From an uncultured Draconibacterium sp. (GTDB lineage Bacteria; Bacteroidota; Bacteroidia; Bacteroidales; Prolixibacteraceae): a stretch of 64,000 bases of DNA. The translations under genes and the position numbers were made by a program. Positions 62,122 through 64,000 of this stretch are shown in pieces. The DNA lies in contig NZ_OY776411.1 of assembly GCF_963675585.1 (NCBI RefSeq), positions 67,001 to 131,000 of the forward strand, given 5' to 3'. Numbering within the stretch: the first letter of the stretch is position 1; every line of letters starts with the position of its first letter. The notes under the pieces were generated by a model. That model did not search any database and was not told the DNA's origin. It saw only the letters and a program-made list of their open reading frames with translations.

Positions 62122-63255
62122 CTACTTTTTACTTAATTCAATGGCTGCTTTTGCTGCTTCACTCATGGTCTCCACAACCGGCAAACCGGTTTGTTTAATA
62201 ATCTCCAAACCTTCTTTTGCATTGGTTCCCGACAAACGAATTACAATCGGAATATCCGTTTTTATGATATCAAGAGCAGTAACCAAACCACGTGCAACGT
62301 CGTCGCAGCGGGTAATACCACCAAAAATGTTAATCATTACGGCTTTTACGTTTTTGTCGCCCAGCAAAATATTCATAGCATCCACCACTTTTTGTGGATT
62401 CGAAGAGCCACCAATATCGAGGAAGTTGGCCGGATCGCCACCATACAATTTAATCATATCCATGGTTGCCATTGCCAGTCCTGCACCATTTACCATACAA
62501 CCGATGTTACCATCCAGCTTAATATACGACAACCCTTTCGCATTGGCTTCTATTTCTTTCTGCTCTTCTTTGTCGGCTTCGCGCATGGCAATAATTTCTT
62601 TCTGACGGAACAAAGCATTGTCGTCGAAATTCATTTTACCATCGATGGCCAAAACCTGCTTGTCTGGTGTTAAAACCAGTGGGTTTATTTCGGCCAGCGA
62701 AGAATCAGTTTCGATGTACAACTGGTAAAGTTTAACCAGAATTTCGGCAGCTTGTCGAATTTGTTTCGGATCGTTAAACAATTGAAGCGCAATTTTACGC
62801 GCCTGCCAGTCCATTAATCCCATTCCCGGATCAATGCTCATTTTAATGATTTTTTCGGGCGAAACTTTTGCAACTTCTTCAATTTCAACGCCACCTTCGG
62901 CACTTGCCATTAAAGTAACCGACTTTGTATTCCGGTCGTTAATTAAACCAACATAAAATTCTTTTTCAATGTCAACAGCATCGGCAACCAGAACTTTTTC
63001 AACGGTAATGCCTTTAATGTCCATTCCTAAAATTTGTTTGGCTTTTTCAATGGCTTCCGACTTGGTAGTTGCCAGTTTAACACCACCCGCTTTTCCACGG
63101 CCTCCAACATGAACCTGGGCTTTCACAACACGGAGTTTGTCTTCGTCTGAAACTTTCTTTTTTACTTCATCTACCGAATGACATAAAACATCTTCCGGCA
63201 CAGGAATCCCGTACTTCCTGAATAAATTTCGGGCTTGATATTCGTGAATCTTCAT
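62122..63255 (-). CDS. sucC: Succinyl-CoA synthetase subunit beta
   Basis: Nucleotide-binding subunit with an ATP-grasp fold, 377 aa. MKIHEYQARNLFRKYGIPVP start, VKAQVHVGGRGKAGGVKLA and LAEINPLVLT, then NIFGGITRCDDVARGL. First gene of the sucCD pair. Confidence 0.97.
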   Translation of the reverse strand: MKIHEYQARNLFRKYGIPVPEDVLCHSVDEVKKKVSDEDKLRVVKAQVHVGGRGKAGGVKLATTKSEAIEKAKQILGMDIKGITVEKVLVADAVDIEKEFYVGLINDRNTKSVTLMASAEGGVEIEEVAKVSPEKIIKMSIDPGMGLMDWQARKIALQLFNDPKQIRQAAEILVKLYQLYIETDSSLAEINPLVLTPDKQVLAIDGKMNFDDNALFRQKEIIAMREADKEEQKEIEANAKGLSYIKLDGNIGCMVNGAGLAMATMDMIKLYGGDPANFLDIGGSSNPQKVVDAMNILLGDKNVKAVMINIFGGITRCDDVARGLVTALDIIKTDIPIVIRLSGTNAKEGLEIIKQTGLPVVETMSEAAKAAIELSKK

Positions 63256-63516
63256 CTCATTAAAATTGTTTGTATTTAATGCATTCGATCAAATGCACCT
63301 TTTCTTCCGACAGTTCTAATTGTCAATTTTAAAGGTTCATTATTTTTCGGTTTTAAAAATTATCGTTAAATGTAACGATTATTTAACTCCAAGTGCCCCC
63401 AATTTGTTCATTATTTTTTATGACTTATAACACATTTCTATTGTAACCCAAATCACATATTTGTAAAATTATTTTAAATGGAATTGCACAATATTACAGG
63501 CTTCAATAATTTCCTT

Positions 63517-63524
63517 TAGATTTG
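63517..63524 (+). promoter_or_regulatory. kdsD promoter -7 element
   Basis: TAGATTTG fits TAnnTTTG, 21 bp before the ATG at 63546, implying a leader of about 16 nt. Confidence 0.55.
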
Positions 63525-63545
63525 CACCGTTAAAAACAATTACGA

Positions 63546-64000
63546 ATGAAGGAAGCTATAAGAAAAGTTATTGAGCAGGAGGCGCTGGCCATTCAGAATA
63601 TTCCGGTTGAAGATGGTTTTGTAACAGCAATCGACCTGATTCACCAGCAAGTTCACCAAAAAAAGGGAAAACTGGTGACCAGTGGAATGGGAAAAGCCGG
63701 GCAAATTGCGGCAAATATTGCCACTACTTTTAGTTCTACCGGAACTCCTTCGGTTTTTCTTCATCCCAGCGAATCGCAACACGGCGACCTTGGCGTGTTG
63801 CAGGAAAACGATGTTTTACTGGTTATTTCAAACTCGGGAAAAACTCGTGAGATTATTGAACTAATTGAGTTGGCAGAAAACCTGCATGCCGGTCTTCCGC
63901 TGATTGTAATATCAAGCAATCCGGATGGTACTTTGGCTAAAAATGCCGATGCTTTTATTTACACCGGAAATCCAAAAGAAGTTTGTCCGTTGGGATTGTC
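63546..64000 (+). CDS. kdsD: KpsF/GutQ-type arabinose-5-phosphate isomerase, 3' end outside window
   Basis: Isomerises ribulose-5-P to arabinose-5-P, the first step to KDO for LPS. The visible 151 codons are the SIS domain: KLVTSGMGKAGQIAANIATT, the SESQHGDLGVLQENDVLLVIS segment with the conserved His, and NSGKTREIIELIELA. The CBS domains typical of the family would lie beyond the window end. Confidence 0.93.
   Translation, partial: MKEAIRKVIEQEALAIQNIPVEDGFVTAIDLIHQQVHQKKGKLVTSGMGKAGQIAANIATTFSSTGTPSVFLHPSESQHGDLGVLQENDVLLVISNSGKTREIIELIELAENLHAGLPLIVISSNPDGTLAKNADAFIYTGNPKEVCPLGL

Overview
The window reads as a chromosomal segment of a marine-type member of Bacteroidota, probably near Marinilabiliales/Prolixibacteraceae. 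The phylum is supported by promoters of the form TTTG-N19-TAnnTTTG (clearest before rplU), few Shine-Dalgarno sequences, beta-propeller/Y_Y_Y sensor kinases, CHU_C-type surface proteins, a DUF5687 ABC permease and CarboxypepD_reg-like proteins. The family-level placement is inference. Most of the 64 kb is housekeeping; no prophage, integrase, transposase or CRISPR array is visible.

Layout. 1-6.9 kb: a hybrid histidine kinase cut by the window edge, coupled to a CheR methyltransferase, then a 1214-residue two-propeller sensor kinase, all on the minus strand. 7-12.4 kb: tRNA-Ala(GGC) preceded by a copy of its own 5' end, a CE1 esterase, an RND/MacA-like adaptor, aspartokinase and an aldo/keto reductase. 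12.4-18.8 kb: an S9 peptidase, a serine hydrolase, then an accessory patch with 42-bp tandem repeats between two 120-bp direct repeats, and a two-gene operon (a DUF488 protein and an unknown protein ending in QLSLF, a consensus beta-clamp-binding motif). 18.8-29.8 kb: a preQ1-I riboswitch controlling a YhhQ queuosine-precursor transporter, a CBM9 protein, mgsA, glmM, an ECF sigma factor with a membrane partner, a pseudouridine synthase, dGTPase, TrkH and a YgjP-like metalloprotease. 29.8-35.9 kb: an unknown two-repeat protein, a HlyD-like adaptor, envelope proteins and an exported 1-Cys peroxiredoxin. 35.9-44.7 kb: valS, amt, a CNT nucleoside transporter and a DUF151 nuclease. 45-64 kb: a second sigma/membrane module, rplU-rpmA, serS, a DEDDh exonuclease, asd, an LTD/CHU_C surface protein, an ABC exporter, recX, prfB with its programmed +1 frameshift, ppk1, an ArsC-like protein, a lipid kinase, sucDC and the start of kdsD.

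Most unusual items. (1) valS carries an in-frame insertion of about 145 codons in its editing domain that encodes an intact-looking DUF559 (Vsr-like) nuclease and is bounded by 30/31-bp terminal inverted repeats. It looks like a mobile element that survives inside an essential gene by being translated through. (2) The DUF488/clamp-motif operon with its repeat-rich upstream patch and probable leaderless mRNA. (3) A converging array of CCTGT/ACAGG units every 20-21 bp with phased A-tracts between amt and valS. (4) A 36-bp repeat (35/36 identical) that supplies the -33 element to both the valS and serS promoters at identical spacing. (5) Three 46-nt hairpins with compensatory changes around an exonuclease gene. 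(6) A ribosomal protein L27 with a C-terminal helix-hairpin-helix domain.

All family assignments come from motifs and length read by eye; no database search was possible.
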